The position numbers were made by a program, and so were the translations under genes. A stretch of DNA of 36,670 nt from Elusimicrobiota bacterium (GTDB taxonomy: Bacteria > Elusimicrobiota > Elusimicrobia > Elusimicrobiales > UBA9959). Under the pieces are notes generated by a model, which worked only from the letters and a program-made list of their open reading frames with translations, did not search any database and had not been told where the DNA came from. Of the stretch, positions 5,892 to 15,467 are shown in pieces (position 1 is the first letter of the stretch; every line of letters starts with the position of its first letter). The stretch lies in NCBI GenBank assembly GCA_016208085.1, contig JACQYT010000121.1:1-36670 (forward strand). Direction: 5' to 3'.

Positions 5892-7844
5892 ATGAAGATA
5901 ATTTTTCTCTGCATCTGCTTTCTCGGCGCATATGTTTACAACCCGGACGCGCTCTCGGGGCAGGAAAGCCTGCTGATGAAGACCCTTAAAGAAAATTCGG
6001 GGCTCATCTATGCGATCGCGTTTTCCTCCGATGCTAAATATGTCGCGTCGGGCGGGGTAGACACCTTCGTAAGGATCTGGCGCGCGGAAGACGGCTCCTG
6101 CGTGAAGATGCTCAAGGGGCATAAAAGCTTCATAAATTCTGTCGCGTTCTCTCCTGACGGCGCCATCCTGGCGTCCGCCGGCGAGGACGGCGCGATAAAG
6201 CTCTGGAACGCGGAGACCGGCGACTGCATAAGGACGCTGAAAGGGCACAATGACCCCGTTTCGTCAGTGGTTTTCTTCCCGGACGGGGGACGCATCGCCT
6301 CGGCGAGCAACGACGGCACGATAAAACTCTGGCGGCTCAAGTCCAAGGCGCCTTACAAAACGATAAAAACGCGCTCAGGCTATGTCTATTCGGTCGCCGT
6401 CTCATCCGACGGCACGCGGCTCGCCTCGGGAAACGCCGACCGCACCATAAAGACCTGGAACGCAGAGAGCGGTCTCCGCGAGACCACGTTTGAGGGGCAC
6501 CTGGACGCCGTCAATTCGGTCTCTTTCTCCAGGACGGCGAATTACCTCGCTTCCGGAAGCGAGGACGGCGCCGTCAAGGTCTGGCGGCTGAGCGACGGCA
6601 TATGCGTAAAGACCTTTGCCGGCCAGAACCATCCTATCTTCACCGTCTCATATTCCCCCGACGGCAATTATGTCTTCGCCGGGGGCAGCGACAACATAGT
6701 AAGCGCCTGGCGCGTGTCCGACGGCAATCTCACCAGGACCTTCAGCGGGCACAACGGACAGGTGAAGTCCCTGGCCTTTTCCCCGGACGGGAAATATCTG
6801 GCGTCCGGGAGCTTTGACAAAACGATCAAGCTGTGGCTGACGCCGTGGGAAGCGGAAAGGCGGGACAGGGAAGCGAAAGAAAAAGACGCCATGGAAGTAG
6901 AACGGAACAAAAACTACGACCTGCATTATTCGGCGGGGGTCCAGCTCCTTTCCTCGCCGACAAGAGAGAACCTTGAGAAAGCGGTGGCTGAATTGACCCA
7001 GGCGCTTTCCTACAAAGCGACCAACGCCTGCAAGGAGAAGCTTAACGAGGCGGTTAACGCCCAACGCCGGAAGGAAGAGCAGATAAAACGGCGGATCAAA
7101 CTAAGCATAGAAGGCGCGATAGCCCTTTCCATATTGCTGCTTATCGTCTGGGTTGTCGCAGGGGCTAAAAAGAAAGCCCGGTTACGCAGGACTTTGCCGG
7201 ATGCAATAAAAAGCGAAACGCTTTCCGGGAGTTACGAAACCGCTTTGAGACTGTACGTTGAATATAAGGCGATCGGCGGAGACCTGCAAAATCTGCCCCA
7301 GGATGAGCTGCTGGAATTGTATCGCGGGCTGCAGGCTCTTAACGAGCTGCCCAAGGAAAATATCCCTTATAACTTCCTGTTGTCTTATGCGGTTACGATG
7401 GCGAACGAATCCAATTATAAACTGGCGCTGATCATGCTGCGCTCCGGCAGGCTGCTGAACGAGTTCAAAACGCCCGGGGAATTCGACACGTTCGTCGAGA
7501 TCTACGGGAAGGCCGGCAGGCCGGAAAACCTGCTTATGTTAAAGCTGAACCCTTCAACCTATTCCGCCCTTGCCGAGGCGTTCTTTAAGGTAAAGGACTA
7601 TGACGACTGCGAAAAGGTCTGCGCCTTGAAAAAGCAGTTCTACCCGGATAAAATGTCCCCCAGGGACGCCGAGCTTCTGTCCGCCTGCCAAAAGAACCGG
7701 GAAGAGCTCCAGGAACTGAAGAAAAACGCCGTGCCCAAGTGGCGCTGCATTAACTGCGGCTATATTCACAAGGCCCGGGAAGCGCCCGAGTCGTGCCCGG
7801 GCTGCATGCATCCCAGGGAGCATTTTCAGATAGCGGAAAACTGA
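5892..7844 (+). CDS. WD40 propeller protein with TM segment and rubredoxin-like zinc knuckle
   Basis: A 650-residue protein with four parts. There is a signal peptide (1-22, MKIIFLCICFLGAYV). Seven WD40 blades follow (about 30-320), each with a GH...V.S..FSPDG...ASGS.D.TIK.W pattern and enough to close a propeller. A membrane helix lies near 403-421 (AIALSILLLIVWVVAG), then a helical TPR-like region (about 425-610). It ends in a rubredoxin-type knuckle, WRCINCGYIHKA...CPGCMHP (C-x2-C...C-x2-C). Topology would put the propeller outside and the knuckle in the cytoplasm. Its job is unknown; a trans-membrane scaffold or sensor is a guess. The blades resemble the partial gene at 2-175. Confidence 0.85.
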   Translation: MKIIFLCICFLGAYVYNPDALSGQESLLMKTLKENSGLIYAIAFSSDAKYVASGGVDTFVRIWRAEDGSCVKMLKGHKSFINSVAFSPDGAILASAGEDGAIKLWNAETGDCIRTLKGHNDPVSSVVFFPDGGRIASASNDGTIKLWRLKSKAPYKTIKTRSGYVYSVAVSSDGTRLASGNADRTIKTWNAESGLRETTFEGHLDAVNSVSFSRTANYLASGSEDGAVKVWRLSDGICVKTFAGQNHPIFTVSYSPDGNYVFAGGSDNIVSAWRVSDGNLTRTFSGHNGQVKSLAFSPDGKYLASGSFDKTIKLWLTPWEAERRDREAKEKDAMEVERNKNYDLHYSAGVQLLSSPTRENLEKAVAELTQALSYKATNACKEKLNEAVNAQRRKEEQIKRRIKLSIEGAIALSILLLIVWVVAGAKKKARLRRTLPDAIKSETLSGSYETALRLYVEYKAIGGDLQNLPQDELLELYRGLQALNELPKENIPYNFLLSYAVTMANESNYKLALIMLRSGRLLNEFKTPGEFDTFVEIYGKAGRPENLLMLKLNPSTYSALAEAFFKVKDYDDCEKVCALKKQFYPDKMSPRDAELLSACQKNREELQELKKNAVPKWRCINCGYIHKAREAPESCPGCMHPREHFQIAEN

Positions 7845-7849
7845 TATTT

Positions 7850-9694
7850 TTAGATGTATTCCTTGTCGCCCCGTTTGCGCAGTGAATGATCCAGAACCTT
7901 TTTCCGGAGGCGCAAAGTGCGCGGGGCCGCTTCCACGAACTCGTCCTCTTCTATGTACTCTATCGCCTGTTCAAGACTGAACCGCCTGGGCGGGGTGAGG
8001 ATAGCGGACTCGTCGCAGGTGCTGGAGCGCATATTGGTCTGTTTCTTCTCCTTGCAGGGATTGACCACCAGGTCGTTGCCGCGGCAGTTCTCGCCGACTA
8101 TCTGCCCGGCGTATACTTCTTCCCCCGGGGCGACAAACATCGTCCCGTGGTCCTGGAGGCTGTTAAGCGCGTATGCGGCGGACGGCCCCGGCTCCTTGGC
8201 TATGAAGGCCCCATTGCGCTTGGGCGGGGTGAAGTTCCCCTCCGGCAGGTAGCCGCCGAAGCTGTAATTCATCAGGCCGGTGCCCTTTGTAAAGGTCATA
8301 AAATCCGACTTAAAGCCTATCAGCGCGCGGGCCGAGATTATATATTCAAACCTGACCCTGCCGTCCTCGGAGAGCCGCATATCCTTCATCTGCGCGCCCC
8401 GGCGGCCCAGCGCGTCCATTACGGCGCCCTGGTATTCGGTCGGAGAGTCCAGAACGAGGTACTCCACCGGCTCCATAACAATGCCGTTCTCCAGGCGCGT
8501 TATCACGGTCATCTTTGAAACACACAGCTCAAAGCCTTCGCGTCTCATGGTCTCTATCAATATCGCCAGGTGCAGTTCGCCGCGGCCCGAAACCTTGAAC
8601 CCGCCGCCCGGCATTTCCTCCACTTTGAGGCCGACATTGGATTCGGCTTCGCGCAAAAGCCGGTCGCGAAGCTGCGTGGCGGTGACGAACTTCCCGTCCC
8701 GCCCGGCGAACGGGCTGTCGCTGGCGTAAAATTCCATGGAAACGGTCGGCTTCTCTATCTCAAGGCCGGCGAGGAAGCCCGGTTCCTCGGCGGGAGAAAG
8801 CGTGTCCCCGACTTCCACGCCTTCAAGCCCGGAAACCGCCACGATGTCGCCGGAGCGGGCTTTTTCAAGCGGGACGCGCTCAAGCCCCTTAAAACCCATT
8901 ACCTGCATGACCTTGCGCGTGACCGGGGCCCGCTCCGGAGAACCCAGGGCAACCATCTGCCCCGGCGTTATGACGCCCTGGAAGACCCGCCCTATGCCGA
9001 TGCGCCCTGTGTAGGGGCTGTAATCCAGCATCGTGACCAGCATCCGCAGCGGCTCGGAGTCCTTCTCAAGCGGCCCCGGCACATAATTTACAATGGCGTC
9101 AAAAAGGACTTTAAGGTCTTTGCCCTTCACCGCTGCGTCGAGCGTGGCCCAACCCTCGCGGCCGCAGGCGTAGACGACCGGGAAGTCCAGTTGTTCGTCG
9201 CTTGCGCCGAGTTCCATGCAGAGCGCGAAGACCTTGTCCAGCGTCGCGTGAGGGTCGCAGTTGGGGCGGTCTATCTTATTTATGACGATTATGGCTTTGA
9301 GGCCCAGCGCCAGCGATTTCTTCAGCACGAAACGGGTCTGGGGCATGGGGCCGTCCAGCGCGTCAACCAGCAGCAGCACCCCGTCCACCATTCTCAGCAC
9401 CCGCTCCACTTCGCTGCCGAAATCGGCGTGGCCGGGCGTGTCCACTATGTGTATGACGGTCCCGCCGTATTTCACGGAGGTGTTTTTTGAAAGTATGGTT
9501 ATGCCGCGCTCGCGCTCCAGGTCGTTGGAATCCAGGATGCACTCGCGCCCGCCGTCGTCCTTTGCCGAGAGCGAGCCGGTCTGCCGGAGCATCGCGTCCA
9601 CCAGCGTGGTCTTGCCATGGTCCACGTGGGCTATGATAGCTATGTTGCGCAGATCCGCTCTTCTGTTATCGCCGTCGTTTGATGCAGTAGCCAT
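7850..9694 (-). CDS. typA: TypA/BipA ribosome-associated GTPase
   Basis: A 614-residue translational GTPase of the EF-G family that acts on ribosomes, in assembly and stress or cold adaptation. G motifs are clear: AHVDHGKTT (22-30), RGITI, DTPGH and NKID. EF-G-like domains II, III and V follow, then the TypA-specific C-terminal domain with the run LNSLQDHG and later [13 protein letters not shown]. The length is standard. A TATAAT reading on the minus strand at 9730-9725 could start a short leader of about 24 nt. It converges on the WD40 gene with only 5 nt between stops. Confidence 0.97.
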   Translation of the reverse strand: MATASNDGDNRRADLRNIAIIAHVDHGKTTLVDAMLRQTGSLSAKDDGGRECILDSNDLERERGITILSKNTSVKYGGTVIHIVDTPGHADFGSEVERVLRMVDGVLLLVDALDGPMPQTRFVLKKSLALGLKAIIVINKIDRPNCDPHATLDKVFALCMELGASDEQLDFPVVYACGREGWATLDAAVKGKDLKVLFDAIVNYVPGPLEKDSEPLRMLVTMLDYSPYTGRIGIGRVFQGVITPGQMVALGSPERAPVTRKVMQVMGFKGLERVPLEKARSGDIVAVSGLEGVEVGDTLSPAEEPGFLAGLEIEKPTVSMEFYASDSPFAGRDGKFVTATQLRDRLLREAESNVGLKVEEMPGGGFKVSGRGELHLAILIETMRREGFELCVSKMTVITRLENGIVMEPVEYLVLDSPTEYQGAVMDALGRRGAQMKDMRLSEDGRVRFEYIISARALIGFKSDFMTFTKGTGLMNYSFGGYLPEGNFTPPKRNGAFIAKEPGPSAAYALNSLQDHGTMFVAPGEEVYAGQIVGENCRGNDLVVNPCKEKKQTNMRSSTCDESAILTPPRRFSLEQAIEYIEEDEFVEAAPRTLRLRKKVLDHSLRKRGDKEYI

Positions 9695-9739
9695 ATTTTT
9701 TAGACTGCTGTAGACTGTTAGTCCATTATAAGAATTTTA

Positions 9740-9822
9740 CCCCTCTTTTAAAAAAGAGGGGAAGGGGAGATTTTTACATTCCGGATTTAAAAAATCCCCC
9801 TATTCCCCTTCATGAAAAGGGG
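9740..9822. repeat. Cluster of three hairpins between hsdR and typA
   Basis: Perfect arms CCCCTCTTTT (9740-9749) and AAAAGAGGGG (9752-9761), then GGATTT (9783-9788) with AAATCC (9792-9797), then CCCCTT (9805-9810) with AAGGGG (9817-9822). The two outer parts also pair with each other, so the whole can fold as one palindrome. It looks like a small dispersed repeat. Followed on the minus strand by T-rich runs, it could also end hsdR transcription. Confidence 0.6.
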
Positions 9823-9841
9823 AAACCTGAATAGTTACAGA

Positions 9842-12800
9842 CTATTTTATTACCGCCACGAACTCCGCCACTACCCTGAAGTCGTCTTCGGGGACGTTTT
9901 CGAGGATTATGGGGGCAAAATCCTTATTATCCGGGGACAGAATGATTTTTTTGTGCTGCCAGGCGCCGTCGGGAAATTCCTGTTTTTCGCTCTTGTAGCG
10001 TTTTATAGTGTAGCGCTGAAAGGTTTCAGAGTCGGATACCCGGCGGGATTCCACAAGCGCCGGCAGGCCGCCGCGTGAACCGCCTTTTTCAAAACGGAAC
10101 AGGCAGTAACTACCGTCCGGTATGGCGGGCTCCATGGATTTACCCGCCACCCTGGCTATAAACATGTCCTTGTGTGGTTTATGGCCGCTGTCCATACGCT
10201 TCCAGCCAAGGTTCTCAATGGTTTCCTCCGGCCCGAAGGAAGTTGCCACGGCTGAAAGGGAATAAACCGGCAGATAATTCACATACTTCTCGTCTTCTTC
10301 CAGTTCAAAATCCGGCGTAAGGTCGTTTAAGAAATCATCCTGAGCGGTGATTACGGCTTCTGACACCTCGTGGCAGGTTAGTTTGGCCTGCTTAAGCACG
10401 GTTTCAATGGCGTGCTTTTGTTTGTCCGGAGGGTAGCCGTATTTTTTCAGGATTTTCTTCACGGCAAGCCGTATCCTGGCCTGCACGCTTTCCTTTATAG
10501 TCCAATCTATGGAGGTACTGGCCTTAATAGCCTTAAACAGGTCGCGGGCTATCTGTTTTAAAATTTCGTCCCCCAGAATCTTAACCGCGCTGTCATTGGT
10601 TTCAAGAGCGTCATAAAAAGCTATTTCATCATCGGTAAGCCCCAGTTCCTCCCCCTTTTTGCGGGCCTCGCGCATCAGCCTGGCGATTTTAAGCAGTTCC
10701 TGGAGGATACGCGCGTTGTCCACGGCTTTGGCGTGGTATTTGCGTATGCTCTCTTCCAGCAGATCCTTAAAGGACTGACTTTTAACCAAATTCTTGCCGG
10801 CAAGATAAGATATTTCCTCGTTAAGCAGTTTTTTAAGCAGCTCTATCGCCAGGTTCCGGCGCGGCATGGCCTCAAGTTCGTCCAGGAATTCTTCCGACAG
10901 TATGGAGATGTCCGGGGTTTTTATTCCGGCCGCTTTAAATATATCCACTACTTTGTCGGACACTATAGCTTTTGAGATTATCTGCTTTATGGCGGAGTCC
11001 ACGTCCACGGGCGGCTTGCCGTCACCGCCATCGTCGGGGCCAATTTTAGTGAGATACGCCTTAACTGCCTGAAAAAAACCTGCCGAATCGCGTATTTCCA
11101 AGGCTTCAGTGCGCGGCACAGAGAGGGCGAAGGCTTTGGAAAGCATTGTGAAATGCGGCACATAACGCTCTTTGCCTTTTTCCACCGCAAGAATATGTTC
11201 GGCGGCTTCGGCTATTATTTCCATACGCAGGCCGGCATTGGCCGCGGTAAAGAAACGCTTGTAATTAAAGCCTTCAAGTACGTCGCAGAGTATCTCGTAC
11301 TCGCGCTGCATTACTGCCACGGCCTCGTCCTGGCCCAGCGCGGGGGCGCCTTTGCCGCCGCTTTCGGTGTATTGAGCCAGGGCTTTTTTAAGTTCGCCGG
11401 CTATGCCCAGGTAGTCCACAATAAGTCCGCCGGGCTTGTCCTTAAACACGCGGTTGACGCGGGCTATGGCCTGCATAAGGCCGTGGCCTTTCATTGGCTT
11501 ATCTATGTACATGGTGTGCAGCGAGGGCACGTCAAAACCTGTAAGCCACATGTCGCGCACGGCCTGCTCTATATCATAAATGTCTATGTAATTGCCGAAG
11601 ACGGCCATGGTGTTGCGGTCTTCTTTTTCTATAGGGGTGCCGGTAAAGCCTATGAAAGAGGCTTTGGGCAAGGCGTCGCGTATGTGTTTGGCAAAGCCGT
11701 CTATAAAATCGTACTGGCTGCGGTGGGCCTCGTCGGCTATAACAATAATGTTGCGGCGGTCGGAAAGGGTGGGGTGGGTGTCGCCTTTTTCTTCCGGCAG
11801 GAATTTCTGTATCGTGGTGAACACCACGCCGCCGGAGGCCACTTCCAAGTATTCACGCAGTTTGGCGCGGGTTTCGGCCTGGACTGGTTCCTGGCGCAGA
11901 AGCTCGTTGGTGCGGGAAAAGGTGCCGAAGAGTTGGTCGTCCAAATCATTGCGGTCGGTCAGCACCACTATGGTGGGGTTTTCAAGCTCCTTTGAAACCA
12001 CAAGCTTGCCGGAGTAAAACGCCATTATAAGGCTTTTGCCCGATCCCTGCGTGTGCCATATAACGCCGCAGCGTTTGTCCCCTTTTTTGCCGGCGGCTTT
12101 TACGGTGGCTTCCAGCGCCTTGTTCACCGCATGATATTGGTGATAGGCGGCCAGTTTCTTGGAAAGCTTAATGGTATTGGTTTTGGGGTCGCGCTCCTGC
12201 TCAAAAACTATAAAGTACCGGAGCAGATCCAGAAATACCCGCTTGTTGAACATACCTTTAAGCAGTATGTCTATCTGCGGTTTGGTTTTTGAGGCTTTTT
12301 CCTTGCCGTCTATGGTTTTCCAGGGCAGGAAGCGTTCCCAGTCCGAGGTTATGGTGCCGGCTTTGGCTTCAAAGCCGTCGCTGGCCACAAGTATGCCGTT
12401 AAAATTGAACAGGCACGGTATAAAAGCCTTGTAGGTCTGGAACTGGTTGAAGGCGTTAAAGGTTGTGGCTTTTTCGTCAGCCGGATTTTTGAGCTCAATA
12501 ACGGCCAGCGGCAGGCCGTTTATAAACAGGAGGATGTCAGGCCTGCGGTTATTGTTGTTTTCAATTATTGTGAACTGGTTTACGGCCAGAAATTCGTTGT
12601 TTTTGGATTCCGGGTTTTCAAAATCAAACAACCGGGCTGTATCTGGTACTTGCCTGCCATCCTTACGGTATTCCACCGGCACGCCGTCCACAAGCAGCTT
12701 GTGGAATTTATGGTTGTTCTCAATCAGGTTCTGGCTGTCCGGCCTTATGGTCTTTTTTACAGCCTCCTCAACGGCGTCGGCAGGCAAATGCGGGTTAAGC

Positions 12801-12973
12801 CGTTCAACAGCGGCGCGCAGGCGGCCTTCCAAGACGACATCCGCGTAAGAAGCGCGCTCCGGGTAAAGCCCGTCCGGCGCAAGCGCCGGACCATTCACAA
12901 CCTGATAGCCCAGCCCGACCAGCGTATCCAGCGCCGCTTCTTCAATTTCGGATTCGGTAATGATGTGGGGCAT
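9842..12973 (-). CDS. hsdR: Type I restriction enzyme R subunit with fused S24/LexA-like peptidase domain; helicase region internally shortened
   Basis: A 1043-residue motor and nuclease subunit. The nuclease PD-(D/E)xK core is RRPDILLF...LAVIELKNP (143-164). Helicase motifs are HTQGSGKS (307-314, Walker A), ADEAH (413-417) and FTGTPIE (443-449). Motif V-like [12 protein letters not shown] (473-484) and motif [10 protein letters not shown] (501-508) follow, but motif IV and its surroundings are absent: DIYDIEQAV runs straight into RDMWLTGF near residue 471. The DUF3387 region (about 560-870) ends as HsdR proteins usually do. An extra domain (895-1043) then has [15 protein letters not shown] (candidate S946) and YTIKRY (candidate K991), the S24/LexA Ser-Lys dyad. 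The missing stretch may abolish translocation. It is last in the operon, 5 nt after the TIR gene. Confidence 0.9.
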   Translation of the reverse strand: MPHIITESEIEEAALDTLVGLGYQVVNGPALAPDGLYPERASYADVVLEGRLRAAVERLNPHLPADAVEEAVKKTIRPDSQNLIENNHKFHKLLVDGVPVEYRKDGRQVPDTARLFDFENPESKNNEFLAVNQFTIIENNNNRRPDILLFINGLPLAVIELKNPADEKATTFNAFNQFQTYKAFIPCLFNFNGILVASDGFEAKAGTITSDWERFLPWKTIDGKEKASKTKPQIDILLKGMFNKRVFLDLLRYFIVFEQERDPKTNTIKLSKKLAAYHQYHAVNKALEATVKAAGKKGDKRCGVIWHTQGSGKSLIMAFYSGKLVVSKELENPTIVVLTDRNDLDDQLFGTFSRTNELLRQEPVQAETRAKLREYLEVASGGVVFTTIQKFLPEEKGDTHPTLSDRRNIIVIADEAHRSQYDFIDGFAKHIRDALPKASFIGFTGTPIEKEDRNTMAVFGNYIDIYDIEQAVRDMWLTGFDVPSLHTMYIDKPMKGHGLMQAIARVNRVFKDKPGGLIVDYLGIAGELKKALAQYTESGGKGAPALGQDEAVAVMQREYEILCDVLEGFNYKRFFTAANAGLRMEIIAEAAEHILAVEKGKERYVPHFTMLSKAFALSVPRTEALEIRDSAGFFQAVKAYLTKIGPDDGGDGKPPVDVDSAIKQIISKAIVSDKVVDIFKAAGIKTPDISILSEEFLDELEAMPRRNLAIELLKKLLNEEISYLAGKNLVKSQSFKDLLEESIRKYHAKAVDNARILQELLKIARLMREARKKGEELGLTDDEIAFYDALETNDSAVKILGDEILKQIARDLFKAIKASTSIDWTIKESVQARIRLAVKKILKKYGYPPDKQKHAIETVLKQAKLTCHEVSEAVITAQDDFLNDLTPDFELEEDEKYVNYLPVYSLSAVATSFGPEETIENLGWKRMDSGHKPHKDMFIARVAGKSMEPAIPDGSYCLFRFEKGGSRGGLPALVESRRVSDSETFQRYTIKRYKSEKQEFPDGAWQHKKIILSPDNKDFAPIILENVPEDDFRVVAEFVAVIK

Positions 12974-12978
12974 AAATA

Positions 12979-13983
12979 TTAAAAGGGCACTTCATTAAGC
13001 GGAGGATTTGCAGCCAAAAAATTCTTTATCGTAAAAGCACCTTTTACCCATGAATTATTGGACGCGGCATCACGTATTCTCTGAATTTCCGATTCAGTAA
13101 TAACACCTGCCTTTTGCAATAATTTCATTATTTTACAGGCGAAATTGTGGCTATTAATATTTTCTAACGCCACAAATAGAGTTTCTCGCACTTTACTTTT
13201 CAGTGTTGGGTTTTTTAGTAGTATGGTTGCAATCTCCATTCCCAGCTTTTCATCCTGGTCAATTGGCAATGAAAGCGACTGTGTCTCGCCAATAAATCCG
13301 TAGGGGTCTTGCCCATCTCTAATATGTATTATTAACGTCTTTTTTGCCACAGCAAATCCCACTTCCTGGTCAGTCCATTTGCTGTTCCGGAAATTGGATG
13401 TCAGAAAAGCCACAAACACATCCATTGTGTTTAGTGCAATTTTGATTTCAGATTGCCAGGGGAGCGTGGGCTCAATATCTTCGTGCGCTACAAACCCCGC
13501 AATATTGAACTTTGACAATACTGTTTTAAGATTTGAAGCAGCGACTTTATCGGCATGCTGGTGGCTAATAAATACTTTAATCGGTTTTCCAGCCCAAACA
13601 ACTTGTGCCCGTTCACTTTCAGAGTGGCTAGGGGCCACACTCCCGGCAGGCTCAACCAGTTGTGGACGGATTACAACCCTATTTAATATGTGATTCCCAT
13701 TTTCCCGCACAACTGCTTGAAGTTTGGCTGCAATTTCACTTTCATGCTTACTCAACGCCGACTCTATCATGGCAAAAATCTCGACAGAGACTTCAAGAAA
13801 AAGAGTGTAGTAGTATGTCCCCCCATTCCAATTGTCATACTCCGTTTCTTCAATTGCCGGAGAAGCCGCATCTAATATCTTTACGTATTCCTTCCGTTCT
13901 TGTGCCTTGAAAATGCAAGACAAGGTTGCGACAATGCTGCTCACTTGGTCATTAAAAGGATTCTCTTGCATAAAATTATCCAA
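12979..13983 (-). CDS. TIR-domain protein within the restriction-modification operon
   Basis: A 334-residue cytoplasmic protein. Residues 1-130 form a helical region I do not recognise. Residues 134-240 are a TIR-like domain: [19 protein letters not shown], then [27 protein letters not shown] and [14 protein letters not shown]207 in DQEVGFA sits where TIR NADases have their catalytic glutamate. A helical C-terminal region (about 250-334) follows. The start overlaps the hsdS stop by 8 nt and hsdR begins 5 nt after its stop, so it belongs to the operon. TIR proteins in bacterial defence typically deplete NAD or make signalling nucleotides on phage sensing; here that is inference from family and place. 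GC is lower than in the neighbours. Confidence 0.8.
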   Translation of the reverse strand: MDNFMQENPFNDQVSSIVATLSCIFKAQERKEYVKILDAASPAIEETEYDNWNGGTYYYTLFLEVSVEIFAMIESALSKHESEIAAKLQAVVRENGNHILNRVVIRPQLVEPAGSVAPSHSESERAQVVWAGKPIKVFISHQHADKVAASNLKTVLSKFNIAGFVAHEDIEPTLPWQSEIKIALNTMDVFVAFLTSNFRNSKWTDQEVGFAVAKKTLIIHIRDGQDPYGFIGETQSLSLPIDQDEKLGMEIATILLKNPTLKSKVRETLFVALENINSHNFACKIMKLLQKAGVITESEIQRIRDAASNNSWVKGAFTIKNFLAANPPLNEVPF

Positions 13984-15349
13984 CCCGTATTTTTCCGGAC
14001 ATTAATTTTGGCAAAAAGGAGTCGCGGATAGTTGCTAAGTTTGTGTTTTCAGATAATACTTTGGCAATTTTTTTATAAAATGGCCGTTGGATTGTCTCAA
14101 ATTTTGCAAGAACTTCGGGGATCGCCTTAATTATTTTCATGTTTTCTAAATGCATTGGACCAAAATTCGCCTGAACACTGCCAGAAGCGGATGATTCCAA
14201 CTCTGTAAGAAAATATATGGATTTCAAAAAACCATACATATAGCTATAACTATCCCCATCTTTCGGACGGAAACGTATCACAGAGGTGTTTAAAAGTAAT
14301 GGTAAATGTTCTTTCCTCACTATGGCCGTACGGCCAAGTGTGCCAGAGGTAGAGACTACCATATCTCTTTCCTGCAGCTGAAAGTGGGCATATTTACCAT
14401 TCCCCTCATCCAAGCTTACTGCATTTGCCCCCTGCGTGTTTATATCGCCACCCTGAATCAACCTTATATTTATGAAAGGCATACCAGATTCCACATACTG
14501 CCAATTACGGATTCCTGGCCCCTCAAGAAAATCAAACATGTCCGGAACATGACATATTCCCCAACTTGATGGAATTTCCCCAAGTTCGGAATCCATCATT
14601 TTGCCGCCGGAGGATTTGTAGGGCTTGCCTTTTCCGTTGGGGAATTCAAAATCTATAAACCAGCGCTTGAAGAGGGCCTGGCCCATGGCTTCAAGGGTTT
14701 TGTTCATCCGGTTGTTAATTGCTATTTTTTCGTCCAAATCCCCCAAAATCTTCGCAATCGCTTTTTGCTCCGCCAACGGTGGCAATTCAATATAAACTTG
14801 CTTTAAACCTGCGATAGTAAATGCTTGTTGCGTTGAACCGATTGACGAATCCAGAAGCTGTCGTTTGCCTTGTTTTGATCTAGTCCAAAAATATAAATAT
14901 TGGGGCAGAATATGCTCGCATTTAAAATCTTTAAACCATGTCAGATTTCCGTCTTTAAAATAGAACTCATTATCACTATCGGCAACAATATAAGGAATCC
15001 CCAATGTGCCCACGGAAGTTAGCAAAATATCGTTTTTTTGCGGCACACCAAATCTAGACTTAATTTCGCAATAACGTTCTTTACTTATGAATAACTCGGT
15101 TGAAATATCATGTTTACTAAATTTCTCTATTACTTCTTTTGAACGCCAGAATGGGATACCGTTGGGCACGTATTCGGATAGAAAAATTCGCTTGCTCGAG
15201 GTAATCTCAGCCAAATCACCCAGTTTATACGTTTTCCACCCTTCCGGAATTTCGCGGACCTGCCCGCCGGCAGTTTTCCGCCGGAGGACGGATCCGCCGG
15301 TTGTTTGGCGGGGGCGGGTTTCGATTTTTTTAAATTTAGTTTCTTTCAT
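13976..15349 (-). CDS. hsdS: Type I restriction-modification specificity subunit S
   Basis: A 457-residue DNA-recognition subunit with the classic two-half layout. The first target domain starts at IPEGWKTYKLGDLAEI, followed by the conserved helix LPPLAEQKAIAKILGDLDEKI. The second target domain starts at GEIPSSWG and ends with a second helix and [13 protein letters not shown]. It sets the bipartite target for both methylation and cutting. I prefer the ATG at 15349; the frame can open further upstream only at a TTG (15442), through a hairpin-rich stretch that looks non-coding. The target-domain DNA is clearly richer in AT than hsdM, as is common for exchanged specificity domains. Confidence 0.93.
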   Translation of the reverse strand: MKETKFKKIETRPRQTTGGSVLRRKTAGGQVREIPEGWKTYKLGDLAEITSSKRIFLSEYVPNGIPFWRSKEVIEKFSKHDISTELFISKERYCEIKSRFGVPQKNDILLTSVGTLGIPYIVADSDNEFYFKDGNLTWFKDFKCEHILPQYLYFWTRSKQGKRQLLDSSIGSTQQAFTIAGLKQVYIELPPLAEQKAIAKILGDLDEKIAINNRMNKTLEAMGQALFKRWFIDFEFPNGKGKPYKSSGGKMMDSELGEIPSSWGICHVPDMFDFLEGPGIRNWQYVESGMPFINIRLIQGGDINTQGANAVSLDEGNGKYAHFQLQERDMVVSTSGTLGRTAIVRKEHLPLLLNTSVIRFRPKDGDSYSYMYGFLKSIYFLTELESSASGSVQANFGPMHLENMKIIKAIPEVLAKFETIQRPFYKKIAKVLSENTNLATIRDSFLPKLMSGKIRVG

Positions 15350-15357
15350 TTTTTGAA

Positions 15358-15454
15358 TTCTGCCGCAGACCGCGGCAGAAACCCGCGCCACCCAGGAGAT
15401 CCAGAGGGGATTTTCGCAACAGCTTGTTGCGAAATTGGCCAACGGAGTGTTGGC
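15358..15454. repeat. Three consecutive perfect hairpins before hsdS
   Basis: TTCTGCCGC/GCGGCAGAA (15358-15366, 15372-15380), TTTCGCAACA/TGTTGCGAAA (15412-15421, 15425-15434) and GCCAAC/GTTGGC (15438-15443, 15449-15454). They occupy nearly all of the 118-nt gap between the AlbA_2 gene and hsdS. They could attenuate hsdS expression or mark an inserted repeat. No T-tract follows on the minus strand. Confidence 0.7.
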
Positions 15455-15467
15455 GAAATAGGCTTTG

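Noticed and set aside
15350-15442. N-terminal extension of HsdS from a TTG
   Set aside because: It translates three hairpins into a Cys/Arg-rich stretch unlike HsdS, and an ATG with normal HsdS sequence follows.
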